Part shown: piece after piece, positions 8,909-16,950 of the stretch
Layout of the letters: every line of letters begins with the position of its first letter
Numbering within the stretch: position 1 is the first letter of the stretch
Source of the DNA: CAYNJG01 sp965216885
GTDB lineage: Bacteria; Planctomycetota; Planctomycetia; Pirellulales; Pirellulaceae
Length of the DNA: 64,000 bases
Assembly: GCA_965216885.1 (NCBI GenBank)
Contig: OZ244209.1
Location: 4,216,001 to 4,280,000, forward strand
Reading direction: 5' to 3'
Position numbers and translations under genes: made by a program
Notes under the pieces: model-generated
What the model was told of the DNA's origin: nothing
The model's input: the letters and a program-made list of their open reading frames with translations, nothing else
The model's database searches: none

Positions 8909-9688
8909 TCAATCGACGACTCCGATTGAGTCTAAGAAGTCGAGAGGGATAGACGCCGTCAACTTCCCGACCAGAGCAAAATACTTCAGCGGCACGCCTT
9001 CCATCGACAGTCGGTGCGTGTAACGCTCCAACTGGTAGACATCCAAGTATTCGGAGAAGATTAGTTCGCGGATAAAGCGAGAAAAGCCCGCGTCGTCCGA
9101 ATGGTCGAGGAATGTTTCTTTAATGTTGAAGGCAACCCAGCCATCAGTGCGAAGAAATTTTACTGCAGTGAAAAATGCTTTGGGTGGAATATCTCCGAAG
9201 CCGAGAGCCGCTACGCAAGTGAGGCAGTCGAACCGCCAATCTTCCAGCTCTTCCCGGCGGCTGTCAGTCAAGTTCGTGAAGTCGGCGACTACGTAGTCAT
9301 CGTATGCCATTGGTCGGTCGCGATATGCGGCGTCACGAGCTTCAGGGAGAATATCGGCTCCCACAACCCTGGCCACGCCCAAGTTCCGCAGGCGTTCGCC
9401 CATCATGCCGTTGCCTGCTCCCAGGTCGAGTACTCGCAGTTCAGTGGGGCTGGTCCATTCAGATGTGAGGCTATGCTGCAGCAATTCCGATACCTTTTTC
9501 GGTGAAGTGCATTTAAGCCGCTCATAGAATAGTTGCTCGTAGAGTCCAGGCTTGGAGAAGATTCGGTCGTATTCATGGAAGAGGATTTTGCGTGCCGTTC
9601 CCTCTTCTATGAGGTTGAAATACGCCTCATCCTGGGCGAGGTCATGCTCTTGCTCAGGTGGGAATTGAATTCGATATCGAGAAGGCAT
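8909..9688 (-). CDS. Class I SAM-dependent methyltransferase
   Basis: This 259-residue protein carries motif I ELRVLDLGAGNGMMGERL (about 83-100), an acidic motif II (VVGADI) and DCLTCVAALGFGDIPP in the motif IV position. This fits the Rossmann-fold small-molecule methyltransferase class. The N-terminal 70 residues look helical and family-specific. The following MFS gene is translationally close, so methylation followed by export or uptake of a small molecule is a reasonable inference. The substrate is unknown. Confidence 0.8.
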   Translation of the reverse strand: MPSRYRIQFPPEQEHDLAQDEAYFNLIEEGTARKILFHEYDRIFSKPGLYEQLFYERLKCTSPKKVSELLQHSLTSEWTSPTELRVLDLGAGNGMMGERLRNLGVARVVGADILPEARDAAYRDRPMAYDDYVVADFTNLTDSRREELEDWRFDCLTCVAALGFGDIPPKAFFTAVKFLRTDGWVAFNIKETFLDHSDDAGFSRFIRELIFSEYLDVYQLERYTHRLSMEGVPLKYFALVGKLTASIPLDFLDSIGVVD

Positions 9689-9814
9689 GTCGTTCCTAGC
9701 ACTTGGCCAAAAACCTTCAGTGTACGTCGGTCACGTGCTTTCTTGTAGGGATGCGGATAGACGGACTAATGGACTCTCAGTCCTGTTTGTTGGCTTAGGG
9801 AATGTTGAACCAGG

Positions 9815-10105
9815 AATCTAAGTCGCGTAGGTGGCGACGACCTCAGTAATTTCGAGCGAATTCCAATTTGCGTCGGTTTGACACGCCGACGCGTCTTGGC
9901 GTTTTCTCGACTCCGCGGCGGTTGCATCATCCGACTTCAGATTGAGTTTGGGCTAAGAAACAGCGGTCTCTAATTCGAGAAGAGACCGACGCGAGTTGCG
10001 CGATTGGCTAACTTGCTGGTGTTTGTCCAACCGCCGAGGATGGCAGCCTGCTCGAAACTACTGAGGTTGTCGCCACCTACGCGACTTGTTCTGCATCGAA
10101 GATTT
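9815..10105. repeat. Mosaic intergenic repeat cluster 7, with inverted arms
   Basis: The block TAAGTCGCGTAGGTGGCGAC at 9820 reappears inverted as GTCGCCACCTACGCGACTTG at 10070. The two copies face each other across about 250 bp. Between them are GTTTGACACGCCGACGCGTCTTGGCGTTTTC (from 9876; inverted near 15826-15852), GGCGGTTGCATCATCCGA and AGAAACAGCGGTCTC. No gene is present from 9689 to 10179. Confidence 0.75.
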
Positions 10106-10179
10106 GCACACGTGTCTGGGGTGGCGGTTTCTGATAGGATGGCGATGACGCTTTGGTTGACGCGGCGGGGTTTACAACC

Positions 10180-11508
10180 ATGAGATTGGTTTTGTGCTTG
10201 ATATTGGCAATGAATCTTGCTCAAACCGCGCCTGCACAAGACACAGACGGCGATGGCTTATTGGATCTGATCGACGTAAATGGATTCGACGCCAGTCTCG
10301 CAGGTGAAGTGCGGTTTCAGGCATCGATGATTGAAGACCTTGACGGCATGTCGCAACTAACGAATGCGGCGCATATTTTCCTGTCGAGGAATAGAATCGC
10401 GAGCATCGAGCGTGGTGATCTCGCAGGGCTGTCCAATCTTCAGACGCTCGACCTGCGGGGAAATCAGATCAGCAGTATCGAGAATATGGCTTTCGACGGG
10501 CCGTCAAATCTGCGGACGCTAAATCTAAGTGATAATCAACTTACGAGCATCGAGCGTGCTGACTTTGAAGGACTGGTCAACCTGCAGACGCTAGACCTAA
10601 GCGGCAATCAACTTGCGACAATTAAGCGTGCTGACTTCGAAGGGCTGTCAAATCTGCAGACGCTTGACCTGCGGCGAGTGACGGACTCAGCAACAGAGAT
10701 TCAAAATGGTGCCTTCGAGGGGCTCAGGAATCTGCAGACTCTGGGACTGCCGGGCAGACTTATCGGCGAACTACATGATGATCTAAACTTGACCGGGGCC
10801 ACGTTCGAAGCTCTTGGAGCATGTGTTCCTGGCGACCCTTTTTTGTTAGAGGTCGATTTCGGGTTTTGTCTAAACTCTCGCTCTCTTGAGGGATTGGTAC
10901 TAAATAACGCACACTTAAGTAGTACGGCTTTCGAGGCCATCGCCGGCCAAGTCGCTTCGATCTCCGAAGCTTCACTGAACGGATTAAGGTTCTCAGACGA
11001 TTCAAGGCCCGAAACACTAGGCTCTCTCCTCGATATCGAGACACTCTCCTTTGTCATCGTTGATCAGGAACTCTACGAGCAGTATGCAGACGATTTCGAT
11101 ACGTTTGCTGGGAGGGAAGACTTGCTCATCGTAGCAGTGGGAGACTGCAACGCCGATGAGCAACTGAATGCTGAAGACCTTGCATGTGTGTGGACGATGG
11201 CTGAACGTGACGCCGTCCTTGATATCTTGAATTCCTTACCCGGTGACCTCGACGGCAATGGCGAAATTGAATTCAGCGACTTCCTGACATTATCAGGTAA
11301 CTTTGGGATGTCACCCGCAGTCTACATCGACGGAGACTTTGACCTTGATTCGGAGGTTGGCTTTACCGACTACCTGATTCTGGCCGGCAACTTTGGTTTG
11401 GGGTTCGACTTCAATACCGATACGGCGGTCGCCGTGCCGGAACCCTCTGCGATTGCGATGGTCATGTGCATTGTGCTTGTGCTCGCTGGCGCCTGTAAGC
11501 GCGACTGA
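10180..11508 (+). CDS. LRR, dockerin-like, PEP-CTERM surface protein A
   Basis: The 442-residue product starts with a signal peptide at ATG 10180 (LVLCLILAMNLAQTAPAQ). A calcium-binding DTDGDGLLDLIDV motif follows, then about six 24-residue leucine-rich repeats of the type GLSNLQTLDLRGNQISSIE. A linker domain follows, then two dockerin/EF-hand loops (DLDGNGEIEFSDF, DFDLDSEVGFTDY). The PEP-CTERM tail is VPEPS plus a hydrophobic helix and CKRD. Such proteins are exported and sorted by exosortase. The last 216 bp match the next paralogue at 13124-13339 with one mismatch, which suggests gene conversion. Confidence 0.85.
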   Translation: MRLVLCLILAMNLAQTAPAQDTDGDGLLDLIDVNGFDASLAGEVRFQASMIEDLDGMSQLTNAAHIFLSRNRIASIERGDLAGLSNLQTLDLRGNQISSIENMAFDGPSNLRTLNLSDNQLTSIERADFEGLVNLQTLDLSGNQLATIKRADFEGLSNLQTLDLRRVTDSATEIQNGAFEGLRNLQTLGLPGRLIGELHDDLNLTGATFEALGACVPGDPFLLEVDFGFCLNSRSLEGLVLNNAHLSSTAFEAIAGQVASISEASLNGLRFSDDSRPETLGSLLDIETLSFVIVDQELYEQYADDFDTFAGREDLLIVAVGDCNADEQLNAEDLACVWTMAERDAVLDILNSLPGDLDGNGEIEFSDFLTLSGNFGMSPAVYIDGDFDLDSEVGFTDYLILAGNFGLGFDFNTDTAVAVPEPSAIAMVMCIVLVLAGACKRD

Positions 11509-11533
11509 TGGGTTGGCACGGAGTACAGCACTC
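11293..11533 (+). repeat. Near-identical 240-bp duplicated gene end, copy 1
   Basis: This segment matches 13124-13364 with a single visible mismatch (ACATCGA versus ACACCGA). Similarity continues at a lower level to about 11660. It covers the second half of the dockerin region, the PEP-CTERM tail, the stop codon and the start of the overlapping small ORF. Sequence upstream of it is much more divergent between the two genes. Confidence 0.9.
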
Positions 11534-11669
11534 GCACCCAGCTTCCTACTACATCCCGGCCAACGAGACCACGCACTTCACTGGTGGCTCAGCGGGCGAG
11601 CTCCAGTTCATCGCGGTGAGTTTGGCGGGTACCGGGGTCATCACGCTGGATACGTTCGATGGTGGGTAG
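11508..11669 (+). CDS. Stop-overlapping small ORF after LRR protein A (53 aa)
   Basis: The ATG overlaps the TGA of the LRR gene (TGATG), the classic arrangement for translational coupling. The 53-residue product contains SYYIPANETTHFTGG and LQFIAV and ends TLDTFDGG. A second copy with the same length, frame and overlap occurs at 13339-13500. Third positions and amino acids both vary between copies, so selection is not proven. It has no signal peptide and no recognised family. It could be a former C-terminal domain separated by a stop. Confidence 0.35.
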   Translation: MGWHGVQHSHPASYYIPANETTHFTGGSAGELQFIAVSLAGTGVITLDTFDGG

Positions 11670-11785
11670 CCGGAGGCATTTCTGCCTCATGGCTACGGAC
11701 TACCGAATTTTGTATGCCGGTTAGTTGAGCGCTGTGATTCGATGGGGGATAGTGATTCACACATCCAATATTCGGAGTCGAAATA

Positions 11786-13339
11786 ATGAGCCACCCATGC
11801 CTGCGTTCAATGATAATTTTGGTGTGTCTAGGCTTTACGTCATACTCCCCGGGGCAGGAACTGGACACCGACGGTGATGGGCTGTTGGACCTGATTGACG
11901 TAGATAGGTTTGACCGATTCCGATCCGATGCCCATTCGGTTGGTGTTTTCAGTGGCCTCTCGATCGAAGACTTGGATGGCTCTAGCCTACTTACCAACTT
12001 GCAGGAACTCTGGCTGGGCGGCAACCAGATCTCGAGTATTGAAAGCGGGGATTTCGAAGGACTCACCAACCTGCAGGGGCTTTCGCTGAGCGGCAACCAG
12101 ATCACGAGCATTGGACGCGGGGATTTCGAAGGACTCACCAACTTGCAGGAACTCTGGCTGGGCGGCAACCAGATCTCGAGTATTGAAAGCGGGGATTTCG
12201 AAGGACTCACCAACCTGCAGGGGCTCTGGCTGAGCGGCAACCAGATCACGAGCATTGAACGCGGGGATTTCGAAGGACTCACCAACCTGCAGGAGCTCTG
12301 GCTGAACGACAACCAGATCACGAGCATTGAACGCGGGGATTTCGAAGGACTCACCAACCTGCAGGGGCTCTGGCTGAGCGGCAACCAGATCACGAGCATT
12401 GAACGCGGGGATTTCGAAGGACTCACCAACCTGCAGGAGCTCTGGCTGAACGACAACCAGATCACGAGCATTGAACGCGGGGATTTCGAAGGACTCACCA
12501 ACCTGCAGGGGCTCTGGCTGAACGACAACCAGATCTCGGGCCTTGAAAGTGGTGCCTTCGACGGGCTCACTAACCTGCAGCATGTGTTGTTGCATGGGAA
12601 CCCTGGGCTGACAGAATTAAACCTCTCCCAAGCCACTTTCGATTCTCTTAGGGTATGCCACCAACCGTTCTTTCTTATTGGTTTCTGTATCGATAGTGAT
12701 CGTGTCAAAACCGTTGTTTTGGACGACGCACAATTAAGCCTCAACTCCTTCACCGTAATTGGTAACGCGACGGCGTCGATTACCGACATTTCGATGGATG
12801 GGCTGACGTTCCCCAGCGAGCGATCACTATCGTTACTGCGAAGCAATCTTCGGTCACTCCTCCACACCGAAACACTCGACAACGTGACCGTCGATCCGTA
12901 TCTCTACGCCGACTTCGATTCCGTATTCGACGACTTCGCCGCCATCGAAGGAAACACACTGACGGTCGCCTCTCCCGATTGCGACGGAAATGACGTCGTC
13001 AGCATTGCCGACGCAAATTGCACGTCAAGCCGCAAGCTGGATCGGTTTTTTGAAGCTGCCGATACGTATCGCGGAGACACAGATGGAATCGATGGCGTCG
13101 ACTTTAATGACTTTCTGAGGCTGTCAGGTAACTTTGGGATGTCACCCGCAGTCTACACCGACGGAGACTTTGACCTTGATTCGGAGGTTGGCTTTACCGA
13201 CTACCTGATTCTGGCCGGCAACTTTGGTTTGGGGTTCGACTTCAATACCGATACGGCGGTCGCCGTGCCGGAACCCTCTGCGATTGCGATGGTCATGTGC
13301 ATTGTGCTTGTGCTCGCTGGCGCCTGTAAGCGCGACTGA
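11786..13339 (+). CDS. LRR, dockerin-like, PEP-CTERM surface protein B with tandem 72-bp repeats
   Basis: The 517-residue product has a signal peptide (SMIILVCLGFTSYSPGQ) and a DTDGDGLLDLIDV calcium loop. Eight almost identical 24-residue leucine-rich repeats follow (pattern LTNLQELWLNDNQITSIERG plus DFEG). A linker related to protein A comes next. Two dockerin-like loops follow, and the same PEP-CTERM tail as protein A. The repeats alternate ELWLND and GLWLSG types, so the DNA has a 144-bp higher-order period. Copy number is likely unstable. It is monocistronic apart from the overlapping small ORF. Confidence 0.87.
   Translation: MSHPCLRSMIILVCLGFTSYSPGQELDTDGDGLLDLIDVDRFDRFRSDAHSVGVFSGLSIEDLDGSSLLTNLQELWLGGNQISSIESGDFEGLTNLQGLSLSGNQITSIGRGDFEGLTNLQELWLGGNQISSIESGDFEGLTNLQGLWLSGNQITSIERGDFEGLTNLQELWLNDNQITSIERGDFEGLTNLQGLWLSGNQITSIERGDFEGLTNLQELWLNDNQITSIERGDFEGLTNLQGLWLNDNQISGLESGAFDGLTNLQHVLLHGNPGLTELNLSQATFDSLRVCHQPFFLIGFCIDSDRVKTVVLDDAQLSLNSFTVIGNATASITDISMDGLTFPSERSLSLLRSNLRSLLHTETLDNVTVDPYLYADFDSVFDDFAAIEGNTLTVASPDCDGNDVVSIADANCTSSRKLDRFFEAADTYRGDTDGIDGVDFNDFLRLSGNFGMSPAVYTDGDFDLDSEVGFTDYLILAGNFGLGFDFNTDTAVAVPEPSAIAMVMCIVLVLAGACKRD
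11988..12563 (+). repeat. Eight tandem 72-bp units encoding LRRs
   Basis: There are eight in-frame units of 72 bp, each starting CTCACCAACCTGCAGG. Units 4 to 7 form two near-identical 144-bp pairs. Identity at silent sites as well as at the protein level points to recent expansion rather than only functional constraint. It also produces long open frames on the opposite strand. Confidence 0.9.
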
Positions 13340-13364
13340 TGGGTTGGCACGGAGTACAGCACGC
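13124..13364 (+). repeat. Near-identical 240-bp duplicated gene end, copy 2
   Basis: Partner of 11293-11533; see that entry. The offset between copies is a constant 1831 bp with no gap. Confidence 0.9.
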
Positions 13365-13500
13365 ACACACGGCTTCCTACTACATCCCGGCCAATGAGAC
13401 CACGCACTTCACAGGTGGCTCAGCGGGGGATCTCCAGTTCATCGCGGTGAGTTCGGCGGCTGCCGGGGTCATCACGCTGGATACGTTCGATACGCCGTAG
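13339..13500 (+). CDS. Stop-overlapping small ORF after LRR protein B (53 aa)
   Basis: This is the second copy of the small ORF at 11508-11669, again starting inside the stop codon of the upstream LRR gene (TGATG). It has the same 53-residue length. The two products share SYYIPANETTHFTGGSAG and GVITLDTFD. About nine codons differ between these landmarks, with no indels. Confidence 0.35.
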   Translation: MGWHGVQHAHTASYYIPANETTHFTGGSAGDLQFIAVSSAAAGVITLDTFDTP

Positions 13501-13519
13501 TTTTTGCCTTGTCACCAAT

Positions 13520-13625
13520 ACTTGCCGGAAGTGTGTCAAACGGCCTGCACGAAGAGCCTGCCGCTAAGTACAGAGGATGCCAACACCGCTGAGCTTGCGA
13601 AAGTGCGCAGCAGCCCGAAGTCATG
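13520..13625. repeat. Mosaic intergenic repeat cluster 8
   Basis: ACAGAGGATGCCAACACCGC(T/C)GAGCTTGCGAAAGTGCGCAGCAGCCCGAAG at about 13570-13620 recurs near 18372-18424 with few differences, and both follow a GTGTCAAAC block. The gap from 13501 to 13855 has no gene I can support. Confidence 0.75.
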
Positions 13626-13855
13626 TACACCGCTGAATTTAGCCGGACTGAAATGTTCTTGAACTTGTCGTGGTACGCATGTAGTCTGCGATTGCTATCC
13701 ATACCTAGTGAGCGCACTAATCCCCGTACTTTCTACACCACGAATTCCTCATGAACCACGCCGCGTATTTAATCAGAATTATTGGCACGTTCGCTTATCA
13801 ATTACTACGCTCCGGGGTGCAAGCGAGCGACACAGAAAGCCGATGCGGGAGCGTC

Positions 13856-15589
13856 ATGAAGCTGTTGTATGTAAGTGCGTTTATTACTGTCCTAGCTACT
13901 GCAGCAACGGCTGTCGCCCAGACTGACACAGATGGTGACGGTCTTCTCGACGTTCTGGATGTGGACGGATTCGACCCGGATGCAAGCGACTCTGCAAATC
14001 TCAACGACAAGGGAATAGAGGATCTGGACGGTGTTAGCCAATTGACGAAGGCTTCACAGATAAATCTCAACGGCAATAAGTTGACGGTAATTGACGACGG
14101 TGAATTTGACGGCCTGACAAGCCTTGAGGAGCTTAGGCTCAGCGGCAATCAGATCATGAATATCGAACGCGGAGACTTCGATGGCCTTACCAACCTCCAA
14201 CATCTCCGGCTTGCGGTAAATGAGATCACGAGCATCGAGACGGGATCTTTCGCGGGGCTTAGCAGTCTGGAGACATTGGACCTAGTCGGCAACAGGTTCC
14301 CTGTGATAGAGCGTGGCATGCTTCAGGGCCTGGATAATCTGAAGACTCTATACCTCGGGATCGCGATAGCACCTCCAAGCCAGATCGCGAGCATCGAGAA
14401 CGGAGCCTTCGAAGGATTAGCCAACCTTGAAGCTCTTTTTATCGACCGAAGCCAGCTCACGCGAATCGACAATGGTGACTTGGCTGGTCTCAGCAACCTA
14501 CAACATTTAGGGCTTGAGTATAATCAGATCACCAGCATCGAGTGTGGTGCCTTTAAGGGGCTGGCCGAACTTGAAGTACTCGAGCTTTTATCTAATCGCC
14601 TAACAAACATCCAAGCTGGAGCTTTTGATGAGCTGGCTAGTCTCCAGTCACTCAGCTTGAATTCCAATACCATAGCCCAACTTGAGCCTAGAAGCTTCGA
14701 GGACCTTAGTAGTCTGAGATCTTTATGGGTATCTAGAAATGAAATAGCGACTCTCGCATCTGGAACTTTCGAGGGCCTCTCTGGCCTTGAATCGCTCGGA
14801 CTAGAACAGAATGTGATCAAGAGTATTGAAGATGGAACATTCAAAGGTTTAGCGAGCTTGGAGAATCTTGACTTGAGAGATAATCAGATCACGGAGCTGA
14901 ACTTAACCGAGGCCGGGTTTGGTTCGCTCTCTTCTTGCGAAGGTTTCTTCGGATTCTGTATCGACAGCCAAACAGTTGTCAGCCTGATATTGAACGACGC
15001 TGCCATGAACCATGGTTCGTTCAACGCGATCGTCAGCACGACGACATCAATTACGGACGTGTCGCTCGCTGGTTTGACGTTCACAGACGAAGACCCCGCG
15101 GATCTCAGTGCTCTTCTCGGAATCGAGACGTTGAAGAACGTCACCATCGGACAAGAGCTGCATGGGATTTATACCGCGGAACTCGAAGCATTCGCCGCCG
15201 TCGACGGCAATACGCTAACGATCGTAGCACCCGACTGCAACCGAGATGGCAAGCTCGATACCGACGACTTGCCATGCGTTTCAACGATCCGAGAACGCGA
15301 TCGGGTTCTAGCTGCGTTAGGAACACTCGCTGGTGACCTAGATGGCAATGGCGATGTCGACTTCGACGATTTCCTCAGGTTGTCAGCGAATTTCGGGGTG
15401 GATTCGACTAGCTACGCGAATGGCAACGTCGACTTGGTGAACGGAATCAATTTCGACGACTTCTTGATTTTGTCTGGCAACTTCGGCAAAAAGCCTGGAG
15501 GCATCGCGGCAGTGCCAGAGCCGAGCAGTCTCTCAATAATCATTGCCGTCGTTGTGGTATTTGGATTTCGACTCCGAAGATGCAAATGA
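13856..15589 (+). CDS. LRR, dockerin-like, PEP-CTERM surface protein C
   Basis: ATG 13856 is chosen over the longer frame at 13751 because a signal peptide (KLLYVSAFITVLATAATAVAQ) starts there and GGGAG precedes it. The 577-residue product has a DTDGDGLLDVLDV calcium loop and about fourteen leucine-rich repeats (GLSNLQHLGLEYNQITSIE type). A linker like those of proteins A and B follows, then dockerin-like loops (DLDGNGDVDFDDF, NGINFDDF). The tail is VPEPSS with a hydrophobic helix and RLRRCK. Its repeats are diverged, unlike those of protein B, so it is the older member of this tandem family. Confidence 0.87.
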   Translation: MKLLYVSAFITVLATAATAVAQTDTDGDGLLDVLDVDGFDPDASDSANLNDKGIEDLDGVSQLTKASQINLNGNKLTVIDDGEFDGLTSLEELRLSGNQIMNIERGDFDGLTNLQHLRLAVNEITSIETGSFAGLSSLETLDLVGNRFPVIERGMLQGLDNLKTLYLGIAIAPPSQIASIENGAFEGLANLEALFIDRSQLTRIDNGDLAGLSNLQHLGLEYNQITSIECGAFKGLAELEVLELLSNRLTNIQAGAFDELASLQSLSLNSNTIAQLEPRSFEDLSSLRSLWVSRNEIATLASGTFEGLSGLESLGLEQNVIKSIEDGTFKGLASLENLDLRDNQITELNLTEAGFGSLSSCEGFFGFCIDSQTVVSLILNDAAMNHGSFNAIVSTTTSITDVSLAGLTFTDEDPADLSALLGIETLKNVTIGQELHGIYTAELEAFAAVDGNTLTIVAPDCNRDGKLDTDDLPCVSTIRERDRVLAALGTLAGDLDGNGDVDFDDFLRLSANFGVDSTSYANGNVDLVNGINFDDFLILSGNFGKKPGGIAAVPEPSSLSIIIAVVVVFGFRLRRCK

Positions 15590-15599
15590 TGCATCGTAA

Positions 15600-15920
15600 C
15601 TGCTTCGGTGAGGACAACTTCGGCAGGTTACGCTCCTCGCCAAGTCGCTGAGGTGTCCCGTTCGCGACGACACCGCTGCTTGTTTACCAGATTCCTACGA
15701 GACAGAGGCTGCATCATCCGATGTTCCGAAGCTAATCGGCGTATCCTCCGAGGTCTTTTTCCCCGCTGCAGATTCGGGGCAGCCCAAATCTGCTGAAGGT
15801 GATGCAACCGCCGCAGATTCGAGAAAACGCCAAGACGCGTCGGCGTGTCAAACCGCTGTCTCGCAGCAACTATCTCTATGCTCCGCGGTCATCGCCACCG
15901 ACGCGACTTAAGAACCTGGA
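15600..15920. repeat. Mosaic intergenic repeat cluster 9
   Basis: It contains GGCTGCATCATCCGATGTTC (15709), GAGGTCTTTTTCCCCGCTGCAGATTCGGG (15749) and GGTGATGCAACCGCC (15798). GAAAACGCCAAGACGCGTCGGCGTGTCAAAC follows from 15821, the inverse of the block at 9876. CACCGACGCGACTTAAG lies at 15896, a diverged inverse of the 9820 block. No gene is visible from 15590 to 16059. Confidence 0.75.
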
Positions 15921-16059
15921 GAAAATCGACCGTCAGCCGCCCGGAAAGACGCATTGTCTTGATTGCGATTCGCCATTGAGTAAGAATTGAATCGGGGACG
16001 AAACGCTGTTCTCCAAGAATATTTGATTGCTTATCGCCGATTCCGACTGGGGCTACCAA

Positions 16060-16623
16060 TTGAGAATTAGAATCTCCCTGAAATCTCTGTGCCTGGTTGT
16101 TCTGGTACTTGCAGTGCTCTTCGCTGGAATCGGCATGGCACGACGAAATTCGCTACGTTACCGAGCGGAAAGTTTCGCCTCCATAAACGCAGGCAAACTG
16201 TCCGCCGACATAACCGGAGACTACGTCTGGCGAATCCATCCCTCAGGAAGATGGAACACGAAGTTGACGTTGAACAAGGACGGGACATTCGTCGCAACGC
16301 AAGACGAGGGTGGTCAATTTCTGTTGACGGGCAACGGCAGCTATTCGGTTAGTGGTCGCGTCGTTAATCTTCGATATCGTCATCGCCCTCGTGGATGGAG
16401 CCCATCCGCGGACTTTAAATGGGCCGTGTTGTTTGAAATCGAAGACGAAATAGTCCTGGTGCCAGACCAATCCTGCGAAAAGTACCTAGTGGGCGACGAC
16501 GCGGCAAGAATGGAAGGCTTTCTCTCGGTAAGAAGCTACTTAACGCGGGAAGGCAGTACCGACACCGTATTGGAACCGCTCCAAAAGCTTGTCGGCGACA
16601 ACCTAAGGGCATCCATCCAATAA
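16060..16623 (+). CDS. Signal-anchored hypothetical protein
   Basis: A TTG at 16060 gives RIRISLKSLCLVVLVLAVLF, a basic start followed by one membrane segment, typical of planctomycete signal-anchor proteins; a TTG at 16027 would add eleven residues. The remaining 155 residues form a soluble domain. It has LTLNKDGTFVATQ...GNGSYSVSGRVVNLRYRHR, a beta-strand pattern similar to lipocalin-like or META-type stress domains in which a DGTF motif is followed by a G-x-Y/W strand. No catalytic residues are evident. Function is unknown. Confidence 0.6.
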   Translation: MRIRISLKSLCLVVLVLAVLFAGIGMARRNSLRYRAESFASINAGKLSADITGDYVWRIHPSGRWNTKLTLNKDGTFVATQDEGGQFLLTGNGSYSVSGRVVNLRYRHRPRGWSPSADFKWAVLFEIEDEIVLVPDQSCEKYLVGDDAARMEGFLSVRSYLTREGSTDTVLEPLQKLVGDNLRASIQ

Positions 16624-16689
16624 ACTGAGATGGCTTGCGGCACGATTCTATGTCCTTGGTCGCGATGGAGTCATCATCGTAGTCCAAAC

Positions 16690-16905
16690 TCGGCGGTGTA
16701 AGCGAGCGGGTGACACCGCTGCAACTTAGCCGAATCTCGAACTCGCCGAAGGCACATCAACCGCCGAGCTTAGCTCGGCGACGCCAACCTCTGCGGTATG
16801 GTAGACCGCTGTTTTTCTGGTGAAATCGTCCGAGACAGAAGCGTGTCAAACCGACTGCAGCTAAAGCAGACGGCTAAGTTCCGAGGTCTTTTTCACCGAC
16901 GCAGC
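16690..16905. repeat. Mosaic repeat cluster 10 with exact 100-bp unit (16753-16852)
   Basis: Positions 16753-16852 are identical to 18248-18347 and are the inverse of 7318-7417 with two mismatches. The palindromic core CGCCGAGCTTAGCTCGGCG starts at 16762. GAGGTCTTTTTCACCGACGCAG follows at 16877. The 327-bp gap 16624-16950 has no other content. Confidence 0.9.
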
Positions 16906-16950
16906 TTATAACTTGCGTTCATGCGAACATAATTCGACTCATGGAGCACT

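Noticed and set aside
11988..12563. Possible CRISPR-like regular repeats
   Set aside because: Units are contiguous 72-bp coding repeats without spacers and translate to LRRs.
11641..12882. 413-codon open frame on the minus strand through the LRR repeats, and a 202-codon frame in another phase
   Set aside because: They are antisense products of the repetitive 72-bp coding units. The plus-strand gene has signal peptide, calcium loops and PEP-CTERM tail.
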